The notes beneath the pieces are model-generated. The model searched no databases and had not been told where the DNA came from. It worked only from the letters and a program-made list of their open reading frames with translations. The position numbers and the translations under genes are program-made. This document shows positions 11,120 to 23,158 of a stretch of DNA of 64,000 nucleotides, piece by piece; within the stretch, counting starts at the first letter, position 1, and the number at the start of each line of letters is the position of its first letter. Source of the stretch: Psococerastis gibbosa (lineage: Eukaryota; Arthropoda; Insecta; Psocodea; Psocidae); contig OZ020492.1 in NCBI GenBank assembly GCA_963971405.1, positions 12,016,151 to 12,080,150 on the forward strand. Direction: 5' to 3'.

Positions 11120-11524
11120 CTAAAAAAAAAAAATACAAGTTTCTACAAACGCAGACCATTCCTCCTCCTGAATTACTACTCTATGAAATTGGTTTAATGC
11201 ACTTAATTGTGTCTCTCCACTTGAAAAATAATTGAAGTTAGAAAATTTAGATTTACTACAAAAGCCCCATTATAATTCATTGCCATTTAGGACTATTCAC
11301 ATTTTTGGTGTAGGAGTAGTGTTATATTAGACTGCCTTACAACAATTCGAATGAAATCCTTTTCAACATTGCTGATTTAACTGTAGCTGCTGAATCCGCA
11401 GACTGCTCATTCGATGCTGTCTCTAAACAAGCATTCCACACTCACTGTTCTTGAAACTTTTGGTGCGGAAACCTTGGAAAGTCTGACATTAGGCGCAACA
11501 ACGATAGCAGATTTCTATCCTTAC

Positions 11525-11701
11525 CTTTATAAAGCTTCTCGTTTGTTAGTTCATAGCGGGTCTTCTTAATAATACGTTCTGGCATAACTGTCTCTACGCG
11601 TTTGACCGTTGTTGAGTGAGCTGCCCCAGAGGATAGATTATTTTTAATGGTCACGCGTATATTGGGACAATCACTAGGCTCGTCCAGTTCGGTCGGCTTG
11701 G
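11525..11701 (-). other. Tandem exon-like block X, copy 2
   Basis: The block is 177 bases (59 codons), open, and phase 1 at both ends. It has the best donor of the set (aaag|gtaagg) and a T-rich acceptor. It encodes KPTELDEPSDCPNIRVTIKN and ends with EKLYK. It resembles copies 1 and 3 closely at protein level. Confidence 0.5.
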
Positions 11702-11949
11702 CTAAAAAAAAAAAATACAAGCTTTTTACAAATGCAGCAGCCCATTCCTTGGGGTCTTCCTAGTGGAAAAAAATACAAAAGCCCCATTTTAATAAATTGC
11801 CACATTTTTGATGGCCTGGAGAAATGTTTTAATAAATTTAGTCAAAATATCCACGCGCGTTTGCCAACGAATTTTTGGAAAATCTCTGCCTTAAGAAATA
11901 TGATTTGATTAATTGGGCCAAGGTTCAAAACAATTTAAAAAAAACATGG

Positions 11950-12420
11950 ACAATTACTAAACAATTATTTTCTCAACGAATCTTTTCATCGATGTTCCCT
12001 AACTTCAGCAATGCTATATGTGCTAGATAGAGCAAAGAACCGAGCCAGCAGCTCTTTCAAGGAAGATTTTGGTTGAAGGTAAAATAAATTTTTTGTAAAA
12101 ATTATGTGTGGTGCCGCCATAATCATTGCACATGTTGTTACTATTATTCTATTACAAGATGGGTTACTACTATTTTTGACGAAATTAATTAATTTCTCGT
12201 TGCACAGCTTCACAAATATGAGTGGTTAAATGGAAAAATTCAAGCGTCCTCAAAAGCGGCCTATATTAGACTGCTTTACAACAATTCAGTTGAATTTTTT
12301 TCAACGTTGCTGATGTAAGAGTAGCTGCTGAATCCGCAGACTTATCTTTCAATTTTGTCTCTTTCTCCACTGTTGAGTGAGCTTCCTGAGGGGATCGAGT
12401 ATTTGGACCCCATGAAATTG
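11950..12420 (-). other. Block Y of the tandem array, copy 2
   Basis: This is a diverged repeat of 10337-10775. It includes the KLCNEKLINFVKN reading and the region matching RKLTQHWRKRQ, but several stops or frame changes interrupt it. It supports a unit of about 1.06 kb made of X plus Y. Confidence 0.4.
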
Positions 12421-12587
12421 TTTAGGAGTGCAAAGCAACAAAATCAAAACGGTCAGGACTGCTCTCCTTTAAAAATAGTATATTCTAAACAAGTATTTCA
12501 CACTCACTGTTGTTGGAAGCTTTTGGGGCGGAAACCTTGGAAAGTCTGATATTAGGCGCAACACTCACAGCAGATTTCTATCCCTAC

Positions 12588-12764
12588 CTTTGTAAAGCTT
12601 CTCGCTTGTTAGTTCATAGCGGGTCTTCTTCCTAATATGTTCTGACATCACTGTCCCTACGCGTTTGACGGGTGTTGAGTGAGCTGCCCCAGAGGATAGA
12701 TTATTTTTAATGGTCACGCGTAAATTGGAGCGATCACTAGGCGTATCCAGTTCTGTCGGCTTGG
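12588..12764 (-). other. Tandem exon-like block X, copy 1 (most 5')
   Basis: The block is 177 bases (59 codons), open, and phase 1 at both ends, with a T-rich acceptor ending at 12765-12766 and an aaag|gtaggg donor. It encodes KPTELDTPSDRSNLRVTIKN and ends EKLYK. No further copy or terminal exon was recognised upstream on the minus strand. Confidence 0.5.
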
Positions 12765-13189
12765 CTAAAAAAAAAAACAAGCTTCCTTCAAACGCAGACC
12801 ATTCCTCCTCCTAAATAGTTACTAGCCCATGAAATCTGTTTAATGCACTCAATTGTGCCTTTCTAGTGGAAAAATAATTGAAGATAGAAAATGCAAACTT
12901 ACTACTGATACCTATACATCTATAACATCATTGTACAACTTTTTTCGAAAGAAATGCGTGTAATTTTTACATACTTTTACTACAAAAGCTCTATTTTAAT
13001 TCATTTATATTTGTTTAGAAAACTGAAACTTTGCGGTGCAGTGGCCATGCTCCTAGAATTAAGACTTAAACGGTGCATAGTGATTGTATTAGTCCTGCTA
13101 GAATTGAAACATCCCTTTATATAAGCATGATATAGAGTAAGGTATAGGCGTCATGATGGAAAAAGAAAACCCCAATTTATAAAACGAAA

Positions 13190-13265
13190 CAAGTCATGGA
13201 CAAAGACCCCGGTTAGGCGGAGATCGTGGGTTCGAATTCCGTCAAGCCCAGTTTTTCTATATCCT
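13190..13265 (+). repeat. tRNA-like SINE head fragment
   Basis: The stretch 'cgtgggttcgaattccgtca' contains a B-box-like ggttcgaattcc, followed by a pyrimidine-rich tail like that of family C. No complete cloverleaf could be drawn, so it is read as repeat-derived and not as a tRNA gene. Confidence 0.35.
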
Positions 13266-13585
13266 TTAATTTCAATTATAACGTGGAGGTTACCTCTTCA
13301 ACTAAAGTTAATTTAATGTCAGTGTTATATACTCCAAATAGTACTGCAATACAATGTGTAAGGCAAGGATAAGGATTATTTAACTATAACTACGCACTAG
13401 ATTCGACGAGATTTAGTGTCAGTAACTTAGTACTTTTCTTATTCAATTAAATTATATCAATCACGTGTTATTGCAACAAATACAAAGCAAAATAATGAGT
13501 CTCACTAATAATTTGAAAAATATAACACTATAACTTCAGACATCGTTTGGATTGCCTTGTCGCTCTCCTATGTATACGTAATTTA

Positions 13586-13726
13586 GGCGGTGTTTCCACA
13601 TACGTCAATCGTCAATGAGAAATATGGTTTTGACGTGGTAGCAGAATTTTTAGTATGTCTTTAATGCCAGCTAAACCTTCAATTTCACATTTCTCATTGA
13701 CGATTGACGTATGTGGAAACACCGCC
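13586..13726. mobile_element. Short PIF/Harbinger-like MITE (TTA-flanked)
   Basis: The ends are GGCGGTGTTTCCACATACGT and its exact complement, and the inverted repeat runs on through a 'caatcgtcaatga' stretch. TTA lies on both sides (13583-13585 and 13727-13729). It is 141 bases with no coding capacity. It is closely related to 31740-31859. Confidence 0.8.
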
Positions 13727-13729
13727 TTA

Positions 13730-15764
13730 AGGAAGGCTTTGTAATGGTCGACATTTTCGATTTCATTGGATTTTAACGTATTGAGGTAGCAGAGAACCTC
13801 GTTCTGCAGGAGAACTATCACTATAGCTCCTACATTAGAAACTCAGACGTGCATAACTATAACAGCTGAAACGCTGGAAATCTTCAGGTTCAGTTCACTA
13901 GAATAAATCGAGTCAAAGATTGCAGTAATTATTGGGCCATAAGGTTTTTAATTACCTTTCAGAAGGCTCAAAGGCACTGAGCAGGAGAAGTTTCAACGTT
14001 CGGGTGAAGAAAACTCTTATACAGAAGACATACTATTCCCTGACCGAGGCAGTGGAGGATAGGCTGGGAGAGTTATAGTTATAATTATAGTTAATAATTG
14101 TACTTGACAACGATCTTTAACTGCTTATAATCTTTAACTTACGACATTTATAACAAATTGACGTAATGTATGCCATATATGGTTCTGATATAATATACAT
14201 GATGATTGATTGTCTCTTGGCTTAAAAAGGGAACCTAAGCCTATTCAATTGGCAAGCTTCCTGAACCCACAAGGGATTGAAATAAATGATCACAACCCTT
14301 ACAGTACTGGCGCATAACAGCACTACAGACAAATTTTACAAGTTACGGTATATTTTAAGTTAATTTAGGCAACTCACATGATCATCGGTAAAGGTCTAGC
14401 TAGTTAAGCTACACCTTATAAAATAAAACATTTGGTTATGTATCATGTATCGTTTATTTAGCTTAAGAGAAACCCAGTTCCGATTGAATTGAAGGTCGGC
14501 GAAGCATAATTATTTACTTACAGCCCATTTTATGTAAAATTTTGGCATTGGCAAGCATAGACACTTATTGCTTATGACAAATGTAATTGAAGGAACGTTT
14601 GAGAGGCATGTAAATAACCCAATCCTTTCTATATACTTTCAATACAAACTATCTTGGCAAATGGCAATGACCTTCCACTTTATATGAATTTCCATCCAAG
14701 ATTTTGAACCGCGGGGTGGTTAACACCTTTACTTGGTTAATTGTAAGAGTGGGCTGAAGGGCCCAAAATTCGCCCACATGGAAAATAAAGATAATAATTA
14801 TCTTTCTTCACTTGGATAGTTGGTAGCTACTATATTTCCATTCAAATCCATTTCATTTATCAATACAGAAGTGTGTATTTCAATATACTAATGGTAGCTG
14901 TTTAAAACCCAGAACAACATTATTATATGGATTGCATTATTTACGCTTAAGCCACGACAAGAGATCCAACAAAATCATAATTTATTACGCCAATGCTATT
15001 TCTAAGGTTTCAAAGTTTGCAAATTAGAAATTAGAAATTACCCAAAACGACGAATGAAATAAACTCTACGTAGCGGCTTTGTCGAACATCGGCCGAATGA
15101 CCATTGTTTATTTGTTTACAATTGGGCCATGCGCGATAGAATATTCAATAATAAATAATCATTAAGCCACTTTTAAAATTAAAATAATAATAATAATAAT
15201 TTGTATTTTTCTTCAAGTAGGTAAACAATTCCAATATAATCACATTTATTATTTTAATATATTTATATTTTTAAACTAAATTTATCTTATATTTTTATTT
15301 ATTTTTATATTGGCAACAGAAGCGAATTCCACCGCCTTTAAAATATCGACGCCTTCTATTGAGTACGAATGACGCTTCACTGTATTTCCATGATTTCCTC
15401 TTTAATAAATTGTTTTATTTTAAATTTTATTGCAATGAATAGTGTTCATTTAATTTAGTAGTATATTATTTTATCCATTAGTGTTATTTTTCGGCTCACC
15501 ATATTTTACGAAAGCTCGCGCCTTCGCATCAAATTGCCGGATATATTGGCTGTTTGCAGTGCGTCTGTTGGCAGTCGAAATTACAGGGAAGGCGAACAAT
15601 TGAATTTAGGAAACCATATACTGCTCAGTGGAAAGATGCCTGCAGAGGGCAGAGGCTGTCAATTATTATTAAAATAGCATTAAAATACAGTATGTTTCCA
15701 AAAGTTGTCAAGTAGCCCATTTTTTATTTCATGAGTTGTACTATATATAACCAGCGTCATCAAC
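13730..15764. other. Intergenic spacer without a supported gene
   Basis: AT-rich sequence with short (aat)n tracts near 15180-15200. I see no convincing exon or recognisable element. Part of 15480-16700 may contain the CFAP410 promoter, but no motif could be assigned with confidence. Confidence 0.45.
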
Positions 15765-16365
15765 AATAGCAACCTGTCCGGTTTCGTTGCTCAATTTAAC
15801 ACCTAAAACATGCCTGAAGGTAGAAATCATCGATAGAAAGGTTTTGCAGAAAAAATATTTTTTAATCATTTTTCATGAAAATTTAGTTATTATTATTTTT
15901 TTAACCCCAGAAGCAATCTATCAAGGGGCAAGCGACCCCCCGCATTTTAACAACATTAATAACGACTACAATATATGTGAATTCAAAAGAAATCGTTGGA
16001 GCCGTTTTTGAGAAATAATTTTTTAGACGTTTTTTTGGAGTTTTTTGAGAATAAAACCTTCCCAAATTGAGTTAGCCCAAAATATTTAAAAAAAAAAAAA
16101 AAAAAAAAAAAATGGTACCGAGGTATGATTCTAAACCTACATGCCAAATTTCATTCAAATCCACCGAGTAGTTTGCCCGGAAATCAATGAACAGACAGAC
16201 AGAGCTACAGACAGACAGTCAGACTGACAGACATTTCGTAAAAAACACTTTTTTGGGTTCCTGGGACCTGAAAACGTGTAAATCCGTTGAAATCTCGGAA
16301 TCGAAAGTTTCAACCATCACAAATCCTTCCTTATACTACGTATAAATTGGAAAGCAATAATTAGA
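15765..16365 (+). repeat. Dispersed ~600-bp repeat R, copy 1
   Basis: The body includes 'taacacctaaaacatgcctg', 'tcgttggagccgtttttgag', 'gagttagcccaaaatattt', an A run at 16085-16111 and a (acag)n-rich stretch near 16190-16230. The same order of motifs appears at 19435-19990 and 60290-61020, and reversed at 37140-37700 and (partly) 17223-17345. It is non-coding and of unknown class. Confidence 0.65.
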
Positions 16366-16731
16366 AAACTTATTTTGGGAAACCAAGGACCAAGGAGTTT
16401 TAATAAAATAATTATAAGCACAGTAAAGCACAGCTGTGATTCATATGTACTTCTTACGCCATTATATTGATGACGAGCCCAGAGCCTACTAGGTAATATA
16501 TCCTTTCGTTGGTGGAAAGATCAATGATGGTAAAATAGGCTTCTGCTCTCGTCGTCTGCTCGTGTCTACTCGGTAGTGTTCGGGTGATGCTGAAGCCGGA
16601 GGGCAGTGAAGTAGTGAAGTTTCTTTATTTGATCACAATAAATAATATGATCTTGTTGTTTTGAGAGAGTGTTGTGTTATACTGCGAATACCTTCTGTTG
16701 TTGCAAAGTGCCCAAAAGTTACCAGTTTCCA

Positions 16732-16811
16732 ATGGTGCGGCTTACAGAAGAAATGGTGATCGCAAGAGCGAGAACCTCTGATATGGCATCTATTCGCAAA
16801 TTAAACTGCTG
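16732..16811 (+). CDS. CFAP410: CFAP410 exon 1 (start codon)
   Basis: The ATG at 16732 begins MVRLTEEMV. The exon ends inside the Trp codon of the family motif KLNCW, at the strong donor gtaagt. This start is chosen because the family begins at exactly this point. Confidence 0.88.
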
Positions 16812-19800
16812 GTAAGTTCTAATTTTACAATCGTCACACTCTTGTTTTATAGTTTTACTTCCTCCGCTACTTGGAATTTGTAAGAATTAGATTGTTCTTC
16901 TTTTTTGGGTCTAAGTAGAGCTTAGTTATTGAACTTACTATATTGTTCTAGAAATTTGAATGTCTGCAATTCTGCATACTTATTTTGGTTATTTATTGCC
17001 TGTGATCTCTAGATTATTGTTGAAGGTGCATGTTTTCTATCCATTTTGACAGCGGATTTGGCGTAATTGTTGGTTAAAAATTGATCACGATCGGGAAGTC
17101 CATGCCAGTAAACGTACCTCCTTATTTATCCAGATCAAGACGGTTGTCTAAATTTTGAAGCAGTTCTGTTCAGTCCCATATTGTCCATATATTGCAAGCT
17201 TTATTAATGTAAAGAAAACCCACTAGGTCGCTTTCCCTTGATTCTGGGGCAAAAAATAAATAAAAAAATGACTAAAAAATAATATTGGGGACAATGGTTT
17301 CCATCGATGAATCATACATTCCGGTATTAAGGCGTTAAATAGAATAAAACAAAATCCAACAGGTAACTTTGTCAACCAAGTTTTAAAATGCATTTTTCCA
17401 TGTTTGCCTCTAATGCATTGCATCCTGTGCCACCAGTATCAAACCTGCCCATTGTAGACTAATAATTTTAAATGGGAATTTCATTTAAAAGGATTTTACT
17501 TGCTGAAAAGCCAGAAAGCCTGGGCAGATGAGATGTCACATGTTTTGGATTATTGGCAATATTCTAGAAAGAAACTTTGCTGGAAATTGCCAGAATTGGA
17601 TTCAGAACATAACAAAAAATCATGACTAGCAGAAATTTCCGCGTAAAAGTATAAATTTCACCGTATTAAGTACGAGTGTGACGAGTATGTTATTGCGAAT
17701 TTCAAGGCAAGTCGAAGGTTAATGAATGAGTCACAAATCGATCAGGCCGGGGTCTAAGTGCTGCAAGGGAATTGGGGTGGGGGAATCCATTTTTATATCG
17801 GTATTCAGTATCGTTCTCATTGTTTTCGGGGATTAAAACACAATCCCAGTGATTAGGCGGGGATTCCACCGACCGGCTAGGGCTAAATACAAAAACGGTG
17901 ACGTGGTAGCCGACATTCAAGACTTAGGCGGGGTTTCCACCGCCCTCGCATTGCAGAATGCAAATGACATTGACGGAAATGTTTGTTTTCCTCTATGTCA
18001 TAGTTAAAATTGATCAATGATCATACAGTAAAATCAAAAACAAACAAACTAAAATTAAAAAATGGCGTCATGGGATATGTTAAGTACAAACATTTTAATA
18101 GATTTCTATAAAAAGAAAAATTCTAATTTCCGTCATTGTCATTTGCATTCTGCAATGCGAGGTCGGTAGAAACCCCGCCTAAGTCTTGAATGTCTGCTAC
18201 CACGTCACCGTTTTTGTATTTAGCCCTAGCCGGTCTGTGGAATCCCCGCCTTAGAATAGGAAATATCGACAATTTAGCTATCATTGACGCCTTAGTAGAG
18301 AGAATTCATTCTCCTTTGCAGAAATTGTGTGCAAAAAATGAATGGGATCTGGATTCTTAGAATGTACCCCTTCTTCTTTACTTGTAATCTATTGAATGGT
18401 TTGCTGCGAATGTTGTTGTCTTCATCTCCACTCTTGTCTGTCTTGCGCGGTCCTTTTTAGTCTTTCGTAGGTGTCACACCCTAGGTCTTTCTTGACATTC
18501 TCTCAATGATGTTCTTGAGGAGCCCTTCGTGTCTCAGAATGTTGTTGTTGTTGTTTCCAACGCCTGCTTTCAGCATTTCTGCTTTAAACAACCCTGTCAG
18601 CCTGGCGGGGGGAGTGAGTCTGTTTGTTAACTTGAGGCACCCTAAGGGCAGACTCTTTCACCTCGGGGAAGGGGGAGTTGACTAACAGGGTGGACCTCCT
18701 GATTATAGTGGATTCCGAACCACTTGGGGAACATGGTAAAGTCACACGATTAAATCGGAGGTGACCAGGACTCGACTTATACTGCCTAAGCGCGTTATCA
18801 TGTCCCACCAGGTTCCCCTGTCAACGCTGTGCACACTACCAAGTTGCCGCAGTTAGAAACATGCTCTGCTGTAATGGAATCAACATGGTTAGGCCGTTGG
18901 CCGTGTCTCAGAATATGTCCCATTCTTTTGCCTCTTCTTGTTTCCCCTATCACACCTAAATCCATCAGTTTTTATTTTTTATTTAATTTACTATACAAGT
19001 TATTAAAGATATTATCCAAGTTGTAGAATACTAATACATAATACTATAAGGGATATTTAATTTTCGGTGGTGTGGGTTTGGCATGAATTAGGTTATTCGG
19101 CAAATTTCTGTCCGTATTTCAATGGAAAAATAATGCAGTAAAAATAAACTATTTGCTTACTTATTTTTACAATATAACAGATGTTAGCCTGTTCAGCCTG
19201 ACCTCTGAATCTGAGGAATCATACGCCAGTACTTTGTGTGAAATAAAACATAAGTTGATTTTATAACTTGTGTAGAAAATTAAAGAACCGGTTCGAATGA
19301 ACCCGTACAGGTTTTCCTATTTACCTATTTTGCATTGGTACCTAAAAAGATAATATTTGTAGTTCCATGGTAAATAATTGCCTAAATAGGTTATTACAAT
19401 TTTTTTTTTTTTCAAACCAAAACTTTCTTTGCTTGGGCAAGCTACCGGTTCGGTTTTCTTAATGCTATTAAACACCTAAAAATGCACCTGATGTTAGAAA
19501 GCATCGATGGATAAGTTCCACAGAACAATAATTTTTTAGTAATATTAAATTAAATTTCTTTTTTTTCTTTTTTTTTTGCGCCTAGAACCAAACTATCAAG
19601 AGGGTAATCGTTTTTGTTTGAATTTATAACGACTACAATAAATACGAATTTAAAAATACTTGTTGGAGCTGTTTTTTAATTTTTGACGGGAATTGATTTT
19701 GATTTGAATGGAAATTTATAGAGACGCGTTTGAACCGTGTTTGAGAATTATTTTTAGCCATTTATAGAAAACCCCCCAAAATTGTGTAAGTCCAAAATAA

Positions 19801-22800
19801 ATAAAAAATGTTATCGAGAAATGATTTTTGTGAACTTGCATGCCATATTTCGTACAAATCAACGAACAGACAGGCCGACTGAAAACCAGAAAACGTGTAA
19901 ATCCACTGAAATCTCCAAATCGCAAATTTGGATCATCACAAAGCTTTCGTTATACTAACGCATAAATAGGAAAGAAATTAATATATGTAATGTATAATGC
20001 TCGATAATAATCAGGACATGTAGAATAGTGGTAGAGACTCTGACTTTCACCCGAAATGTTGTTGGTTCGAGTCCCACACTGGCTACATTTTCTGGCCATG
20101 CTTCGGAGGGCATGTCAAGCAGGCGGTCCCGGGCCTTCCTAGATGAGTGTATGAGAGGGCTTTATAGCCCTAACTCCGCTAGGTTGGCTTAGTAATAGAA
20201 CAAAAAGACCTTATTTATTTATTATTTTATTTAATAATGGATCGTGGTTGATACTATTCGGTTTCGATCAAAGAACCTTCGCATGTCAGTCCAATGCTCT
20301 CACTGTACTTATTATGTAGGCCATACTACTTGTTGGACCATTAGATCTCCATAGTTGTCAATCTTGCAATCAACTTTTCTCCCTGCCATTCAAGTACATG
20401 TTCTTGCCACAAATCTAATGTAAACTTGTTTTAGAAAGGCAAGAGTCTCTTCATTTGACGTTTTTCTTTTGAGACCTTCTTGACCATCGCCCGAAAATGT
20501 AGCAACTGTGGGGCTCAAACCAACCACCTTTCTGGTAAATGTGACTGTCCTTACCTCTAAACTAAATGTTCTGAATGAACTGAATCTATATTAAGTCAGC
20601 GATTCCCAAATACTTTGATGATGTCCCCGTATTTTTGACAATGTTAATTAATTCCGAGTTCCACAGCAGCAGAAATATTGAAATGATCTTATAAAATATT
20701 ATAATATATTATATTTATCTTCTTGTGTTGCAATCTAAGGATTGATTTGCAGCGAATGTTTTATTCTTCGCCTCCACTCTTGTCTGTTTTGTGCGGTCCT
20801 TTTCAGTTCTTTGTAGGTGGCGCACCCTAGGCCCTTCATGACATCTTCAAGGTAGTCCTTCCTCTGTCGTCCTCTTGAGTTGGTGCCTTCAACCATGCCC
20901 TCATTTATGTTCTTGAGGAGCCCTTTGTGTCTCAGAATATGCCCCATCCATTTGCCTCTTCTTGTTGAAATGGTGGCCATAATAGCTCTTTTTTCGTTTA
21001 TTCTATGGAGGACTTCTTCGTTGGTTATGTGGTCTCTCCATGGGATTTTCATGATTCTTCTGTAGCACCACAACTCAAGGGCTTCCAGCTTTTTTTTTGT
21101 CATGTTCGTAAATGCACCATGTCTCACTTCCGTACAAGAGCACACTCCACACTAGAGTTTTGAGAAGTCTATATTTATATATATGTATTAGAATATTATT
21201 ATATATATTATTAAAAAAAACAAATTAAAAAGAAACCGATGAATTTACGCCTTTTCCATGAGCATAAAATCGATTTAATGCAATATACTTATATCGTGTT
21301 TTTTGTAGTAATAATATTTCATGTGAGAAAATTCAAATTTCCCACGAAAGCTTGGATTTTGTATGGGTTTTACGAAATACTATTTCCATATTTAAAAAAA
21401 TAAAATAAAATATGTTTGTGGTATGATAAATTAATTAATTTAGTCACTAATAACACTAGGCCACCTTTGTTTATAATTGTTTTGGAATTCTCTGCCGTAT
21501 GAACAAATCGGAGTATCCATTTAAAAAAATCTTAGGGAATTAGAGTCATGAGTGAATTGGCAGATATCAGAAGAAATGCTCCTCTACATTTTGATATTTA
21601 GAATGTGGCCGCCACTAACACCGTTTGGGCTCAGGTTTTTGGAAGACTTGAACATATGCATGACTGCCAAACGGTCAGAGGTTAGTAATGGCGGCATACA
21701 AGTATCAAAAATTCAAAATTCAACCGTGTCATCTCACTCACTCATTGTTGGCTCTACTATCAATATTTTCTTTGAAATTTCATTTGCTCTTCATGTTCAA
21801 GCGTTACGGTTAGTGTTCGCCCAGTCTCGAAATTTTTTCGAGACCAAGGCAAATAGAAGTTTTGATTTCGAGACCAGGACTCCACAATTACCAGGCCAGA
21901 CCGCCGCTAAGGGGTCTCGGTATTGAGACTAATGAGTCTTGGTCTCAGTCTTGAAATGATCTCGGTCTCGAATTAGTCGGATTAAATAAACGTCGGTAGA
22001 GTTTAAATATAAAATAATCTACCTATTGATCTACCACTCTGAGGCTTACTGAAGATTTGTACAAAGTTTTTTCAATTCAATTATCTCACGACCTGGACGA
22101 TATACCTATAGATATGTAGTAGATACCTGTAGATATGTACTGTACAACACTTCCAGAAGCCCTATAACTTCCGTAAATATTTACCAATTTTGACCAATTT
22201 TGGCAGACTGATATATTATATGAATTATTTATGTGGTTTTTTGACGAATTCGTAAGCCTTCGCCATGAATCTGCCACTCCTTTCAATCTTCTTCTTTCAA
22301 GCTATTAAGTAAAGATATGAAGAATAATTGAGAACTTAGGATTCCTAATAAAAGGCCTAAACAATAGACCTACAGTAAAAAATGGAGGGTTTTGAGATGC
22401 CGGCCAAGCCAAGTAGGAAATATTGAAAATTCACCGTTAATATTATAATTAAATCTGGCAGTTTCAAGTATAATGCCAAACACAACAATGGCATATAGTT
22501 AACGTGAAATAAACAGACCTGCTCTTAGTAAAGAGTAAACTTTTATGTCAATGTAAATGTTATGTCACGTGAAGAAATGTTGGCCGATAGGAATTTTTTT
22601 TCATTTGTAATACGAATTCATTGTATTCTAGCCGGAAGATCCGACTGATTGAAGTGACTCATCCATTGAAACGTATTGTGGAAGTATACTGATAAGTTAT
22701 GGTGTCATTATACTGATAAGTTTTGGTGTAATTTCACTGCGTTATGTCTCAGCTTGTCCATTATCGTTTTGTAGGTTGGCATCGAGGTCATATACCAGTT

Positions 22801-23116
22801 TGCCAATGGCCAGAAATGCATTCGGAAATAGTACAAATAATGCCCAAATCCTTGGTGTCATTGGCATTAGACAAGGGACCAATGGGCCCCTTTACATGGG
22901 CGTAGGTCCATGAAAAGTCATTCAGGAAATAATCTCACTTTCCAAACAAGTTCCTGTAACCTGCTGATTTTAAAATATTTTTCTTTGTTTCTAGGGGAGT
23001 TGACTTAACAGATATAAGCCTTTTAAGGCGAATGCAGAATGTAGAAGTACTTTCTCTCAGGTAAGAAAAATTATTATTGAACATGGATATTGGTCCCACC
23101 TGGATCACGCAGTCAG

Positions 23117-23158
<42 letters not shown>

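Noticed and set aside
20065..20075. B box suggesting a tRNA gene
   Set aside because: No complete cloverleaf, and the same head plus a 150-base body recurs in several places, so it is a SINE.
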